Shown here one piece after another: positions 1-8,736 of a stretch of DNA of 64,000 nt. The notes beneath the pieces were generated by a model. That model made no database searches. It saw only the letters and a program-made list of their open reading frames with translations, and was not told where the DNA came from. The DNA comes from Natronococcus occultus SP4 (lineage in GTDB: Archaea; Halobacteriota; Halobacteria; Halobacteriales; Natrialbaceae), in contig NC_019974.1 of the NCBI RefSeq assembly GCF_000328685.1, positions 3,029,001 to 3,093,000 on the forward strand, given 5' to 3'. Position 1 is the first letter of the stretch; the number at the start of each line of letters is the position of its first letter. Both the position numbers and the translations under genes were made by a program.

Positions 1-1185
1 AGGGAAGCTGCAGTGGGAGCAATACAGTACTCGTATTTTCACTGGGGACTCTCAGCATGGTCGGCATACGTCGTCACAGCGATTCCGATCGCTTACTTCG
101 CATATCGGTATGACGCACCAATGCGGATCTCAACGATAATCACACCGTGGGTAGGTATCGATCGTCTCAACAGCTTCTGGGCGAAGATCATAGATATCAT
201 TGCCGTGTTCGCGACTATTGGTGGTGTAGCCACCACACTTGGACTAGTTGGGAGCCAGTTCCTGGTTGGACTTGATTATGTAGCCGGTGTTGAGTTAGGT
301 GACGAAGGTACCGTAATCCTCATTACTGGTTTAACGGTCGCGTTTACATTATCTGTTGCCACGGGTATCAAAAAAGGAATTAGGCGGATATCATACTTTA
401 ATATGGGACTGTTTGCGGTGTTGACGGGTGTTGCCTTCATTGCAGGTCCAACGATGTATATTCTAGCGACAGGTACTGAAGCACTAGGAAACTACCTTAA
501 TCAGTTCGTTACCATGAGTCTCTACACGAATGCTGGTGGTGATCCGGGCTGGGTCGGGAACTGGACGATATTCTTTTGGGCGTGGTGGTTTTCCTGGGCA
601 CCGTTTGTCGGGCTATTTATTGCCCGTATTTCTCGTGGCCGTACAGTCCGACAAGTTACAATAACTGGTGTGATCGCCTCTACGGGAGTCACAATACCCT
701 GGTATGCTACAATGGGAGGATCAGCCATCTTTCTGCAAGATACTGATCGCGCCGATATTCTTGGCGTAATTAATCAATATGGTGGAGAAGAGGCTGCAGC
801 CGGCTATCCTCTCTTCGAAGCACTTCCACTCGGTGGCCTCTTAACAGCAATGTTTCTCGTACTAGTTACAACGTTCTTTATCACATCAGCAGACTCTTCG
901 ACGCTGGCGCTCGGTATGTTAACAACAGGTGGTAACGAAACGCCATCGACGATCAATCGTGTTATCTGGGGAGGTCTTATTGGACTACTTGCATCGGTTC
1001 TTATGGTTGTCGGTGGTGTTGAAGCCCTGCAAGCGGCAGCAATCATCACTGGTGGACCGTTCAGCATCGTCCTGCTAATCGCAATCGGATCGATGGCCTT
1101 GATGTTCAACAAACATCACGCCATCCTCACAAACAAAGAGGAAGATGTCCCATCAATTGATGAGATACCCAGTAACGACGATTAA
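1..1185 (+). CDS. BCCT-family betaine/carnitine/choline transporter, 3' part
   Basis: The reading frame is open from the first base, so the true start lies upstream; 394 residues are visible. It is an integral membrane protein of the BCCT family (Na+- or H+-coupled uptake of betaine, carnitine or choline). The family signature is visible around residues 180-195 (GNWTIFFWAWWFSW), followed by the conserved loop APFVGLFIARISRGRT and a late SADSSTLALG segment. Many hydrophobic stretches are separated by short loops, and the C-terminus is acidic. A universal stress protein lies nearby, a pairing often seen with haloarchaeal osmolyte transporters. The substrate cannot be told from sequence. The DNA is visibly more AT-rich than the genes after 3.9 kb. 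Confidence 0.93.
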   Translation, partial: REAAVGAIQYSYFHWGLSAWSAYVVTAIPIAYFAYRYDAPMRISTIITPWVGIDRLNSFWAKIIDIIAVFATIGGVATTLGLVGSQFLVGLDYVAGVELGDEGTVILITGLTVAFTLSVATGIKKGIRRISYFNMGLFAVLTGVAFIAGPTMYILATGTEALGNYLNQFVTMSLYTNAGGDPGWVGNWTIFFWAWWFSWAPFVGLFIARISRGRTVRQVTITGVIASTGVTIPWYATMGGSAIFLQDTDRADILGVINQYGGEEAAAGYPLFEALPLGGLLTAMFLVLVTTFFITSADSSTLALGMLTTGGNETPSTINRVIWGGLIGLLASVLMVVGGVEALQAAAIITGGPFSIVLLIAIGSMALMFNKHHAILTNKEEDVPSIDEIPSNDD

Positions 1186-1460
1186 TACTACTTGATATTC
1201 TAGAATTTAGTAACGAACCTCCATCACAAAATGGGTGTTGTCGTCTCTTTTGAGCAAGTATGGGAAACGCTCGAAGATAGAATCGGCCGTCTCGTAGACG
1301 CCTAGGAGGTTTCTGGACAAAGCCGATTCGTGTATGACACGTGATTAAACGAGAGGGAGATGCGGCTTTCAAGCGGATTACGCCGTTAGAACGAGGCTCA
1401 TCCTCACGCAGTTAGTAGCTAATCAGATAGTCAATCTCAGCGATATATCAGTGTGGGCCG

Positions 1461-2240
1461 TTAATTATCTAAACTCCATTCGTCGTGAATTCCCTGAGCT
1501 AGTGTCTCAAGAACATCATCGACGATCTTCTCTCCGATTTCTGCGGTGCCATACGACGCCTTACAGAACACACCGGAGTCAGTGATCGTATCCGCTGGTG
1601 CGGGTTTAATAATGTATGGTGGATCTCGGGTAGCCGAGTCATCGGGTACGCGATCCTCATCGACTAGATCTGGACGGAAATACAGCATCAACGACGTTTC
1701 AACGACACCAGCATGTTCCTTGGCCCATCCGGGAAACCCACCAGGAATATCTTGGAAAATATCATCGCGGAGCGATGGGGATAGCAAGTCCCACCAGCTG
1801 GCGATGATAAACTCTGATTCGGTCCCATTTTCGATCCGTTTATCAATTGCTTCTCTGATCGGATATTCGTTCTCGTAGTGCCCGTTGAATATGACGATTT
1901 TCTGCGCACCATCCCGCTCAAAATCAGCGGTAATATCCCGAATTTGCTGGCTCAAGGTACTTCCATGGACACTGGTAGTACCAACGAATTCTGAACCCCC
2001 TCCACTACCGGGCTGAGATTTTGCTCCGTAGTTTACGGTGGGAGCAACGATACCATTGACCCGATCAGCAGCCAGTTCAGAGAACTCGGTTGGAATCACT
2101 GAATCGACGTTCATCGGAAGTCCAGGACCATGTTGCTCCGTACTACCGACTGGAATAAATATGGGTACATCAGTTACATTTTGCTCGTACTCTTTCCACG
2201 TCATCTCTCCCATGCGAACGGATGACAGGCTATGTGCCAT
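1461..2240 (-). CDS. creatininase family protein
   Basis: This 259-residue protein has the length expected of the creatininase/creatinine amidohydrolase family, which are metal-dependent cyclic-amide hydrolases. Visible motifs are GSTEQHGPGLPMNVD near residues 32-46 (metal-binding E and H plus the D), FNGHYENE near residues 117-124, and KEHAGVVETSLML near residues 173-185 with the further metal/catalytic E. The family also includes enzymes acting on other small amides and peptide ends, so creatinine is not proven. It is a single gene facing the BCCT transporter. The start is the ATG at 2240, with AT-rich promoter-like DNA upstream. Family call firm, substrate open. Confidence 0.9.
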   Translation of the reverse strand: MAHSLSSVRMGEMTWKEYEQNVTDVPIFIPVGSTEQHGPGLPMNVDSVIPTEFSELAADRVNGIVAPTVNYGAKSQPGSGGGSEFVGTTSVHGSTLSQQIRDITADFERDGAQKIVIFNGHYENEYPIREAIDKRIENGTESEFIIASWWDLLSPSLRDDIFQDIPGGFPGWAKEHAGVVETSLMLYFRPDLVDEDRVPDDSATRDPPYIIKPAPADTITDSGVFCKASYGTAEIGEKIVDDVLETLAQGIHDEWSLDN

Positions 2241-2405
2241 AGCAAAATGAACACTGGGAAGTAATATAGTTTTTATCTAAATTTACAATTCCCAATGAAT
2301 GAAAATATATCCAATTAACTATATGAAAATCGAATAATCGAATATATTTGAACTAAATCGCTTGGTGGATATAGTGGTAAGTATCGAAGGGAATAGTATA
2401 GGTTT

Positions 2406-2843
2406 CTAATAGCGTGGTTTGATAGAACTCACAACAGGACATGTTGAGTTGAGTAAAATAGACTGAGCGGTACTCCCGAATAGAACTTTACCAGTTCGGG
2501 ACTGCTTCCGTGGACTAACTACGATATATCGTGCATCTTTTTTATCGGCATATTCGACTATTTTTTGGGCTGGTTCTCCAACTAGCCCGATGACTTCGTG
2601 CTGAACTGAGATGCTATTGGCAACCTCTTCAGCAGGTTTTTTTGCTTCTTCACGCAATCTTGAATCCGGCCGATCTGAGGGATCTACATCAGAGTCATCA
2701 GAAAAGGCAGAATCGATGACCGTTGATCGTTTTGCTGCGTGGACAACATGGATAGTATCACTGAATTTTTCAGCAAGCTTTTCTGATTCCTCAGCGACGA
2801 CTGCTGCTCGGTCAGATTTGTCAACTGCTGCCACGATGACCAT
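2406..2843 (-). CDS. universal stress protein (UspA family)
   Basis: A 145-residue single-domain USP. The N-terminus MVIVAAVDKSDRAAVV is the typical first beta-strand and loop, and the C-terminal part contains SPRKQSRTGKVLFGSTAQSI, matching the Gx2Gx9G(S/T) nucleotide-binding signature. USPs are cytoplasmic and in haloarchaea often sit beside transporters, as here next to the BCCT gene. The frame is open 17 codons further upstream, but those residues have no family counterpart, so the ATG at 2843 is preferred. Role is probably ATP-linked regulation or stress survival; no specific partner is shown. Confidence 0.9.
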   Translation of the reverse strand: MVIVAAVDKSDRAAVVAEESEKLAEKFSDTIHVVHAAKRSTVIDSAFSDDSDVDPSDRPDSRLREEAKKPAEEVANSISVQHEVIGLVGEPAQKIVEYADKKDARYIVVSPRKQSRTGKVLFGSTAQSILLNSTCPVVSSIKPRY

Positions 2844-2904
2844 ACATCTGTATTTTCCTTTATTGTATATTATTTTTTGGTACGGCAGCAACATCGTGTT
2901 CAGA

Positions 2905-3532
2905 TAGCTGATTCCATCCGAAGGCGATCGATCTGAGCCACTGATCAGCAGTTTCTACGGAAGCACTGCTAAACCAGTCTTCGAGCGATGAGGTCTAACG
3001 TTTTATCTCACGAAAGATACATTCGACACCGTTCCGATTTTCATGTCGGTTGTATCTGAAATCGAGACCCCGCCGGTGGCAGGCATAGCTTAACGTCTTA
3101 TTGCCATCGACGAGAAACACGGCATCATCGACGTCGTGTCTCTCGCGTAATTTTGTGAGGAACGAACTTTCAGTGATTCTGTTCTAGTCGTCTCAAGCTT
3201 TGTATGGAACAATTCGTCCGATTCCGGATCGACAGCAGCATACTGCTACCACTGTTCATCGTCGAGCCGGATCACCGTCTTATCAGCCGCGACGTAATCC
3301 GGATTTCGAAAGGAATCAGGCTGTAGATCCACCGACCCAGTTGTGAGCAGGCGACCGGGCCCGTTTAACACCGCCTATTTCGACTATCTGAACAGTATTC
3401 GAAAAGAGGATCAAGCAAGACGAATCTGGATACTGAGCTTCATCAACTGTGTTGGTGTTGCTTCGTGCTCCAGTGATATGGAGTTCTTTGAAAATATTAC
3501 TACTCATTTCTTCAGCCTGATCTGACACTACC
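2905..3532 (-). pseudogene. decayed IS6-family (haloarchaeal ISH type) transposase with one terminal repeat
   Basis: Reading the minus strand and switching frames recovers an IS6-type DDE transposase. The N-terminal HTH part contains FSNTVQIVEIGGVKRARSP and AHNWV; then comes ADKTVIRLDDEQW with a stop where Tyr is expected, then YAAVDPESDELFH; then, after a frameshift, DDAVFLVDGNKTLSYACHRR and GLDFRYNRHENRNGVECIF; then the tail TSSLEDWF and ETADQWLRSIAFGWNQL. At least three frameshifts (near 3440, 3337 and 3150) and two internal stops make it non-functional. The outer sequence GGTAGTGTC (complement of 3524-3532) looks like the terminal inverted repeat. No matching right end was found near 2880-2905, so the copy is probably truncated there. 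Confidence 0.82.
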
Positions 3533-3577
3533 CAAAAAGCACGAGAAATTTACTCTCCTTGATTACCGGGCTGCTAT

Positions 3578-3673
3578 CCGAGAGCATACCGAGGCGCTCC
3601 CCATCTTTGAACCATCGCGGCGAGAGGGAACGATGGCGGTGGCCCTTGACGACACCGAGAGCATACCGAGGCG
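3578..3673. repeat. 19-bp direct repeat pair in an otherwise empty interval
   Basis: The sequence CCGAGAGCATACCGAGGCG occurs at 3578-3596 and again at 3655-3673, a 77-bp period. It lies just outside the IS6 remnant, in the 3533-3935 interval where no supportable gene was seen. It may be a scar of insertion or recombination; function unknown. Confidence 0.7.
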
Positions 3674-3935
3674 AGACGTAGTCATATTGCCTTAACAAGA
3701 CACCACTGCCAGGGGTCGCGTTCGAGGACGCAGTATCGTCCTCGCCAGACCGATCGCCGTCCCCCCGTCACAGAGTTCCCTCCAGATTGTAACTCAACCA
3801 CAATAAACCCCCCCACCAATAGCACACTCACTAGTACGTCCTTGCAGACTTCGGACAACACTCGCCGCGAACCCGACGACTCGCCGTCCTCGAGAGTCCC
3901 GCACAGTTTACTCCTCGGAGTCGGCTACGGCAGGT

Positions 3936-5171
3936 ATGGAATTCAGCCTCAACGAGGAGCGGTTCGTCGAGACGATGCAGGCACAGGCCGAAATCGGCGG
4001 GACGGCAAACGGCGGGCTCCACCGACTGGCGCTCTCCGACGAGGACGCGGCGGTGCGTAACTGGTTCTACGAGCGGATGGATCGGGCGGGACTGGAGATC
4101 CGGATCGACGAGTTCGGCAATATGTTCGGCCGACGGGAGGGGAAACGCGACGCCGAACCGGTACTGATCGGCTCCCATCTGGACTCCCAGCCGTACGGCG
4201 GGATCTACGACGGGGCCCTGGGAACGATCGCGGCCCTGGAGTTCGTCCGGGAGCTCGACGACCGGGGGATCGAGACCGAGCGCCCCGTCGAGATCGTCAA
4301 CTGGACCAACGAGGAGGGGTCGCGGTTCCAGCCGACCCTGCAGGGAAGCGGCGTCTGGGCCGGCGCGCTCGACATCGAAGAACAGTACGCCGCGACCGAC
4401 GAGGACGGGACGCCCGTCGAGGCGGAGCTCGAACGGATCGGCTACAAGGGCGACCACCCCGCGGAGCCGGCCGCCGACTACGACTCCTACCTCGAGTTGC
4501 ACATCGAGCAGGGGCCGTTCCTGGAGGCCAACGGGAAAGACGTCGGCGTCGTGACGGGGATCGTCGGCCTGACGTGGGGCGAGTTCACGTTCTACGGCGA
4601 GGCCAACCACTCGGGGGCGACCCCGATGCACCACCGCGAGGACGCGATGGTCGCGGCGGCGGATCTGGTCACGCAGGTCAGGCGCATTCCCGGGCAGCTC
4701 GGCGAGCGGACGGTCGGCACCGTCGGCTCCGTCGACGTCGAGCCGGACTCGATCAACGTGATCCCGGAGGAGGTCTCGGTCACGTACGGCTTTCGCGATC
4801 CGGACGCCGAGACGCTCCGGGAGGCCGAACGGCGCGTGCGTCGGGAGGCGGCAGCCGCTGCCGAGCGCGAGGACGTCGCCGTCGAGCACGAGAACCGCGC
4901 CGACGCGACCCCGGTTGCCTTCGACGATCGGTGCGTGACTGCCGTCCAGCGGGCAGCCGACGACCGCGGGTACGACTCCATGGAGGTGTTCAGCGGGGGC
5001 GTCCACGACGCGACCCACGCCGCCGAAGTCTGCGATACGGGGATGGTGTTTGCCGTCAGCGAGGGCGGCAAGAGCCACACCGAAGCGGAGTACACCGACT
5101 GGGACGACTGCTACAGCGCCGGGGACACGCTCGCGGGGGCGGCGCTTGCGCTGGCCGACGACGGCCTGTAG
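3936..5171 (+). CDS. Zn-dependent hydantoinase/carbamoylase-family amidase (M20-like)
   Basis: This 411-residue protein has the usual length of the allantoate amidohydrolase / N-carbamoyl-amino-acid hydrolase family (peptidase M20 fold). Motifs are LIGSHLDSQPYGGIYDGALG near residues 72-91 (zinc ligands H and D), NEEGSRFQPTLQGSGVWAG near 121-139 (catalytic EE), LELHIEQGPFLE near 186-197, ANHSGATPMHHREDAM near 221-236 and SGGVHDATHAA near 350-360 (last zinc His). It probably hydrolyses a ureido or carbamoyl compound in the cytoplasm. It ends one base before the stop of the converging M20 gene. ATG 3936 begins where family similarity begins. The gene is very GC-rich, unlike the DNA to its left. 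A paralogue lies at 32397-33692. Confidence 0.93.
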   Translation: MEFSLNEERFVETMQAQAEIGGTANGGLHRLALSDEDAAVRNWFYERMDRAGLEIRIDEFGNMFGRREGKRDAEPVLIGSHLDSQPYGGIYDGALGTIAALEFVRELDDRGIETERPVEIVNWTNEEGSRFQPTLQGSGVWAGALDIEEQYAATDEDGTPVEAELERIGYKGDHPAEPAADYDSYLELHIEQGPFLEANGKDVGVVTGIVGLTWGEFTFYGEANHSGATPMHHREDAMVAAADLVTQVRRIPGQLGERTVGTVGSVDVEPDSINVIPEEVSVTYGFRDPDAETLREAERRVRREAAAAAEREDVAVEHENRADATPVAFDDRCVTAVQRAADDRGYDSMEVFSGGVHDATHAAEVCDTGMVFAVSEGGKSHTEAEYTDWDDCYSAGDTLAGAALALADDGL

Positions 5172-6455
5172 CTACTCCAGTAGCTCCAGCACCGCCCGCG
5201 AGAGGACGTCGACTCCGATGGAGAGGCTCTCCTCGTCGACGTCGAACGTCGAGGTGTGGTGGCCGGTCGGATGGTCCGTGCCGATCCCGACGAACGCTCC
5301 GGTGCCCCCGCCGGCCTTGACCGCCTGCAGGAGGTGGGTGAAGTCCTCGCTCGCCCCCAGACTCCCCCGGCGAACGGTCGAGGAGACCGCCTCGCTGCCG
5401 TCGGCGATCGCCGCGACGAGGTCGACGACGTCCTCGTCGCCGTCCTCCCGGGGCGCCTGGCCCACGAGCGACGTCTCGACGGTACAGTCGTGCATCTCCG
5501 CGGCGGAGTTGAGGACGCGGACGGCCGACTCGCGCATGTACTCCATCTGGGCCGTCGTCTCGCCGCGAACTTCGGCGTCGGCCGACGCCCGGTCCGCGAC
5601 CACGTTCGAGGCGTTGTCGGAGCGGAGGTTCCCGAGGTTCACGCGCGTGTTCCCCTCGCCATGTCGCGGGATGGCGTACATGTTGCCCGCCGCCGCGACC
5701 AGCGCCTGGACCGCGTTGCGTCCCTGGTTTGGCGCCAGGCCCGCGTGGGCGGACTCGCCCTCGAACTCGACGTGAAGCTTGCTAAAGGCAAGGGCCTCGT
5801 CGACCCCCGCCACGACTTCGCCCGTCGGATGTCCCAGCCCGATGTGGACCCCGAGCAGGGCGTCGACGTCCTCAACGTGGGGTCCAGCCGCCATCGGCTT
5901 CCCGCCGCCCAGCACCTCCTCGGCCGGCTGGAAAAAGACCTTGAACGTCCCCGAAAAGTCGCTCTCGAGGACGGTCTCGAGCGTGCCGAGGCCGAAGGTG
6001 ATGTGGGCGTCGTGGCCGCAGGCGTGCATCGTGCCGTCGATCTCCGACCGGAACCCCTCCCGCGCGGGCGGGTGGCTCCCGTCGGTCGACTCCTCGATCG
6101 GCAGCGCGTCGATGTCGACCCGCAGCCCGACGGTCGGCCCCTCGCCGCGGTTGACGACCGCGACCGCGCCCGTGTTACCGCCCTCGAGGGCCTCGAGGAC
6201 GTCCGACCGATCCGTCCGTGACTGCGCCCGATCGAACCACTGTGAGCGTTCGTCCTCGTCGGGAACGCCCAGCCGCGCCGTCGGCTCGATCGCGTCGGGA
6301 CCGACGTGGATCTCGTCGACGCCGATCCGTTCGAGCTCTTCGACGATCCGCGCGGTGGTCCGGAACTCGCGCCAGGCGGGCTCCGGGTAGCGGTGGAACT
6401 CGCGGCGAAGCTCGATGAGATGGCGCTCGTCCGGGGCCGAACTGTCTGATACCAT
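5172..6455 (-). CDS. M20-family amidohydrolase (aminoacylase / IAA-amide hydrolase type)
   Basis: A 427-residue M20D-type metallo-amidohydrolase. The N-terminus has LIELRREFHRYPEPAWREF, the Zn site is MHACGHDAHITFGLGTLE, the catalytic segment is FFQPAEEVLGG, and SEDFTHLL supplies the late ligand region. The family hydrolyses N-acyl or amide-linked amino acids and related small amides in the cytoplasm. The open frame runs on to 7208 but that extension is low-complexity antisense of the DUF5058 gene; the ATG at 6455 gives the correct N-terminus (MVSDSSAPDER). About 70 codons between the first helix and the metal site form a longer, charged insert than usual. It is divergent from the membrane-protein pair at 6606-8061, which may import its substrate. 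Confidence 0.92.
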   Translation of the reverse strand: MVSDSSAPDERHLIELRREFHRYPEPAWREFRTTARIVEELERIGVDEIHVGPDAIEPTARLGVPDEDERSQWFDRAQSRTDRSDVLEALEGGNTGAVAVVNRGEGPTVGLRVDIDALPIEESTDGSHPPAREGFRSEIDGTMHACGHDAHITFGLGTLETVLESDFSGTFKVFFQPAEEVLGGGKPMAAGPHVEDVDALLGVHIGLGHPTGEVVAGVDEALAFSKLHVEFEGESAHAGLAPNQGRNAVQALVAAAGNMYAIPRHGEGNTRVNLGNLRSDNASNVVADRASADAEVRGETTAQMEYMRESAVRVLNSAAEMHDCTVETSLVGQAPREDGDEDVVDLVAAIADGSEAVSSTVRRGSLGASEDFTHLLQAVKAGGGTGAFVGIGTDHPTGHHTSTFDVDEESLSIGVDVLSRAVLELLE

Positions 6456-6605
6456 AACCCACGGTTGTCGGCTCCCGTATTTGAAGACGACGATCAGGTA
6501 CTGCAGCGAGCCCACTCGCTGCCGGGCGCGATCCAAAGAGCCAAGACGTTCGCTGGGCGGGTTTCGGCTGCTATGAGACAACACGGAGAACCGCTCGGAG
6601 CACCC

Positions 6606-7322
6606 ATGTACATGGATATCGCGAACAGCGTGTACATGTGGGCCGCTGCGGGCGTCGTCGTCCTGCTGGTGATCGCTCAAGCGGCGCTTTTCATGCGTCG
6701 TGCCTACCGATCCGGGAAGGAGATGGGAATGGACGAAGACCAGCTCAAGACGGGGCTGCGGGCCGGGATGATCTCGGCCGTCGGTCCCGCGATCGCGATC
6801 CTCATCGGGATGATGGCGCTGGTCGCGACCGTCGGCGGGGCGATCGCGTGGATGCGCCTCTCCGCGATCGGCTCCGTAATGTTCGAGCTCTCGGCGGCCG
6901 AGTTCGGGACCCAGCAGCTGGGGTACTCGCTGGGCGACGACGACCTGACCGAGGTCGCGTACGCCAACGCCGTGTGGGTGATGACGTTCGGTGCGGTCGG
7001 CTGGCTCGTGGTTTCGGGCCTGTTCACCCCGCAGATGGAGAACGTCAGACAGCGGATCGGCAGCGGCCGGGAGGCGCTGTTGCCCGTCGTCAGCGCCGCA
7101 GCGATGCTCGGGGCGTTCGGCTATCTCGCTACCAGTGAGGTGATGTCGGGCAGCCCCTTCACCGCCTCGGTCACCGTCGGCGGGCTCATGATGCTCGGTC
7201 TCCTCCACGTCGCGGACAGGTGGGAGCTCCAGTGGGTTCGTGAGTGGGCACTCGGCACGGCGATGATCGTCGGCCTGCTCGCGGGCGTCCTCACGGAGGT
7301 CACCCTCGGAGGGGTGTGGTAA
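6606..7322 (+). CDS. DUF5058-type integral membrane protein
   Basis: A 238-residue multi-spanning membrane protein starting MYMDIANSVYMWAAAG. The motif RAGMISAVGPAIAILIGMMA followed by GGAIAWMRLSAIGSVMFEL is what I recognise as DUF5058; function is uncharacterised. The frame is open back to 6465, but the family begins near this ATG and a GGAG ribosome-binding site sits at 6597-6600, six bases upstream. The next gene starts one base after its stop, so the two are translationally coupled. With M20-type amidases on the left, the pair is a candidate two-protein transporter for amide- or carbamoyl-compounds; this is inference from context only. Confidence 0.82.
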   Translation: MYMDIANSVYMWAAAGVVVLLVIAQAALFMRRAYRSGKEMGMDEDQLKTGLRAGMISAVGPAIAILIGMMALVATVGGAIAWMRLSAIGSVMFELSAAEFGTQQLGYSLGDDDLTEVAYANAVWVMTFGAVGWLVVSGLFTPQMENVRQRIGSGREALLPVVSAAAMLGAFGYLATSEVMSGSPFTASVTVGGLMMLGLLHVADRWELQWVREWALGTAMIVGLLAGVLTEVTLGGVW

Positions 7323-7323
7323 G

Positions 7324-8061
7324 ATGGCACAGCAGGAACAGCGACCCGCCGACGATCGCTCGAAAGAGGAGGTCTACGAGGAGGATTTCGTCCCGTACAT
7401 CCACAAGTGGGGACGGCGAACGAACCTGCTCGCCGTCGCGCTCTCTTTCGGCCCGGCGATGGTCCTGCTCAGCGTGTACGGGATCCTCCCGCCCGCGGGC
7501 GCGATCCTGGGCGGGTTCGTCTCCGTCCTCGGCGCCTGGGGGGCGTTCTGGCTGGTCGAGCCGATCTCGTACTACCCGGTGCTGGGCGTCTCGGGGACGT
7601 ACATGGCGTTTCTGTCGGGTAACATCTCCAACCTTCGGCTCCCGAGCTCCGCGGCAGCGCAGGAGGCCGCCGACGTCGAGATCGGCACCCCGGAGGGAGA
7701 CGTTATCTCCACGCTGGGGATCGCCGGCTCGATATTCGTGAACGTGACGATCCTTACCGTCGGCGTCATCGGGCTCGTCTCCGTGTTCCAGGCGTTACCG
7801 GAGCTGTGGCAAAGCGCCCTCGAGCTCTACCTCGTCCCGGCGATCTTCGGGGCCATCTTCGCGCAGTTCGGGCGGGACTTCCCCAAAGTCGCCGCCGTCG
7901 CCCTCGGGCTGGCGTTCGTCGCGAACCTACTGCTCGAACTCGGCTACTTTGCAGTGTTCCCCGGGGATCCGATCTACGTCGTCATCGTCGTCGCGGTCTT
8001 CGGGACGATGCTCGTCTCGAAGTGGATGCTGGACCACGGGCTGATCAGCCACGACCAGTAG
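7324..8061 (+). CDS. uncharacterised membrane protein, partner of the DUF5058 protein
   Basis: A 245-residue protein with a charged N-terminal tail of about 30 residues (many Glu/Asp) followed by hydrophobic segments: two or three near residues 35-100, a polar loop near 103-130, then three more near 135-235. I do not recognise a named family beyond its position behind DUF5058 genes. The start ATG lies one base after the preceding stop, so it is almost certainly co-translated. The segment GWGAFWLVEPISYYPVLGVSG... is better read as a membrane re-entry with conserved aromatic and Pro residues. Probable second subunit of a transporter; not demonstrated. Confidence 0.78.
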   Translation: MAQQEQRPADDRSKEEVYEEDFVPYIHKWGRRTNLLAVALSFGPAMVLLSVYGILPPAGAILGGFVSVLGAWGAFWLVEPISYYPVLGVSGTYMAFLSGNISNLRLPSSAAAQEAADVEIGTPEGDVISTLGIAGSIFVNVTILTVGVIGLVSVFQALPELWQSALELYLVPAIFGAIFAQFGRDFPKVAAVALGLAFVANLLLELGYFAVFPGDPIYVVIVVAVFGTMLVSKWMLDHGLISHDQ

Positions 8062-8205
8062 CTCGCGGGCCCGAGCGACCGTCACGGCCGATCGCGTCTG
8101 TCCGGACACGCTGCCTCCGGGCGCTGTCGAACTACCGAACACGACGCCGACGAGGACGTCCTCGCGAACGCCAGCTGTCGGTATCCGTTAGAACTTTCTG
8201 CCCGT

Positions 8206-8736
8206 ATGTCGTTGCCGAACACAGTGGATCACCTCGACGACCTCTCCCTCGAGGAACTGCAGGCTGCCCTCGAGGACGTGGAGGGAAGCAAGCCGACACA
8301 GCGGCTTCTGGCGGCGATCGCGTACAAAAACGGCGTCACACAGACCGAGCTGGCCGACTGGTACGGCGTACAGCGACGCACCATCTACAGCTGGCTCACG
8401 CGACTCGATACCGACGACCCGCTCGCGGACGCCGTCACCGACGCGCCTCGGCCCGGACGGAAGCGAAAGCTCTCGGAAGCGGAGCTCGAGGCGTTCCGGG
8501 AGACGGTTCGCGACCCGCCCACAGACGCCGGGATCGACGAGCCGGCGTGGACGCCGGCGCTCGCCCGGCAGTATCTCGCCGACACCTACGACGTCGAGTA
8601 CTCGATCCCGAGCTGTCGTCGGCTGCTCAAGGAGGCAGGATTGCAGTATCGGCCGTCCTCGGGTCCCGACGCCGACGAGCGAATCTCGTCCGCCGATGCC
8701 CGTCCTCGACGCGATGGCCGATGGACGCCGGAGTAG
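8206..8736 (+). CDS. HTH protein resembling the N-terminal ORF of IS630-type transposases
   Basis: A 176-residue protein with a helix-turn-helix region (TQTELADWYGVQRRTIYSWL, about residues 46-65), a basic linker (PRPGRKRKLSE) and a second winged-helix-like part (WTPALARQYLADTYDVEYSI, about 110-129) ending in SCRRLLKEAGLQYR. This is the layout of the DNA-binding half of IS630/Tc1-type transposases. No DDE catalytic half follows: the 320 bp downstream contain no matching reading frame. It is either a stranded transposase fragment or a domesticated DNA-binding protein. The start ATG 8206 follows an AT-richer stretch. Confidence 0.72.
   Translation: MSLPNTVDHLDDLSLEELQAALEDVEGSKPTQRLLAAIAYKNGVTQTELADWYGVQRRTIYSWLTRLDTDDPLADAVTDAPRPGRKRKLSEAELEAFRETVRDPPTDAGIDEPAWTPALARQYLADTYDVEYSIPSCRRLLKEAGLQYRPSSGPDADERISSADARPRRDGRWTPE

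Noticed and set aside
3536-3695. Plus-strand frame after the IS6 remnant (HEKFTLLDYRAAIREHTEAL)
   Set aside because: Looks faintly protein-like but has no recognisable family, and it spans the 19-bp direct repeat.
3831-5078. 415-codon open frame opposite the hydantoinase/carbamoylase gene
   Set aside because: Low-complexity Arg/Val/Asp-rich composition typical of antisense frames in GC-rich halophile genes.
6456-7208. N-terminal extension of the M20 amidohydrolase by about 250 codons
   Set aside because: The extension is His/Arg-rich antisense of the DUF5058 gene. The family N-terminus begins at ATG 6455.
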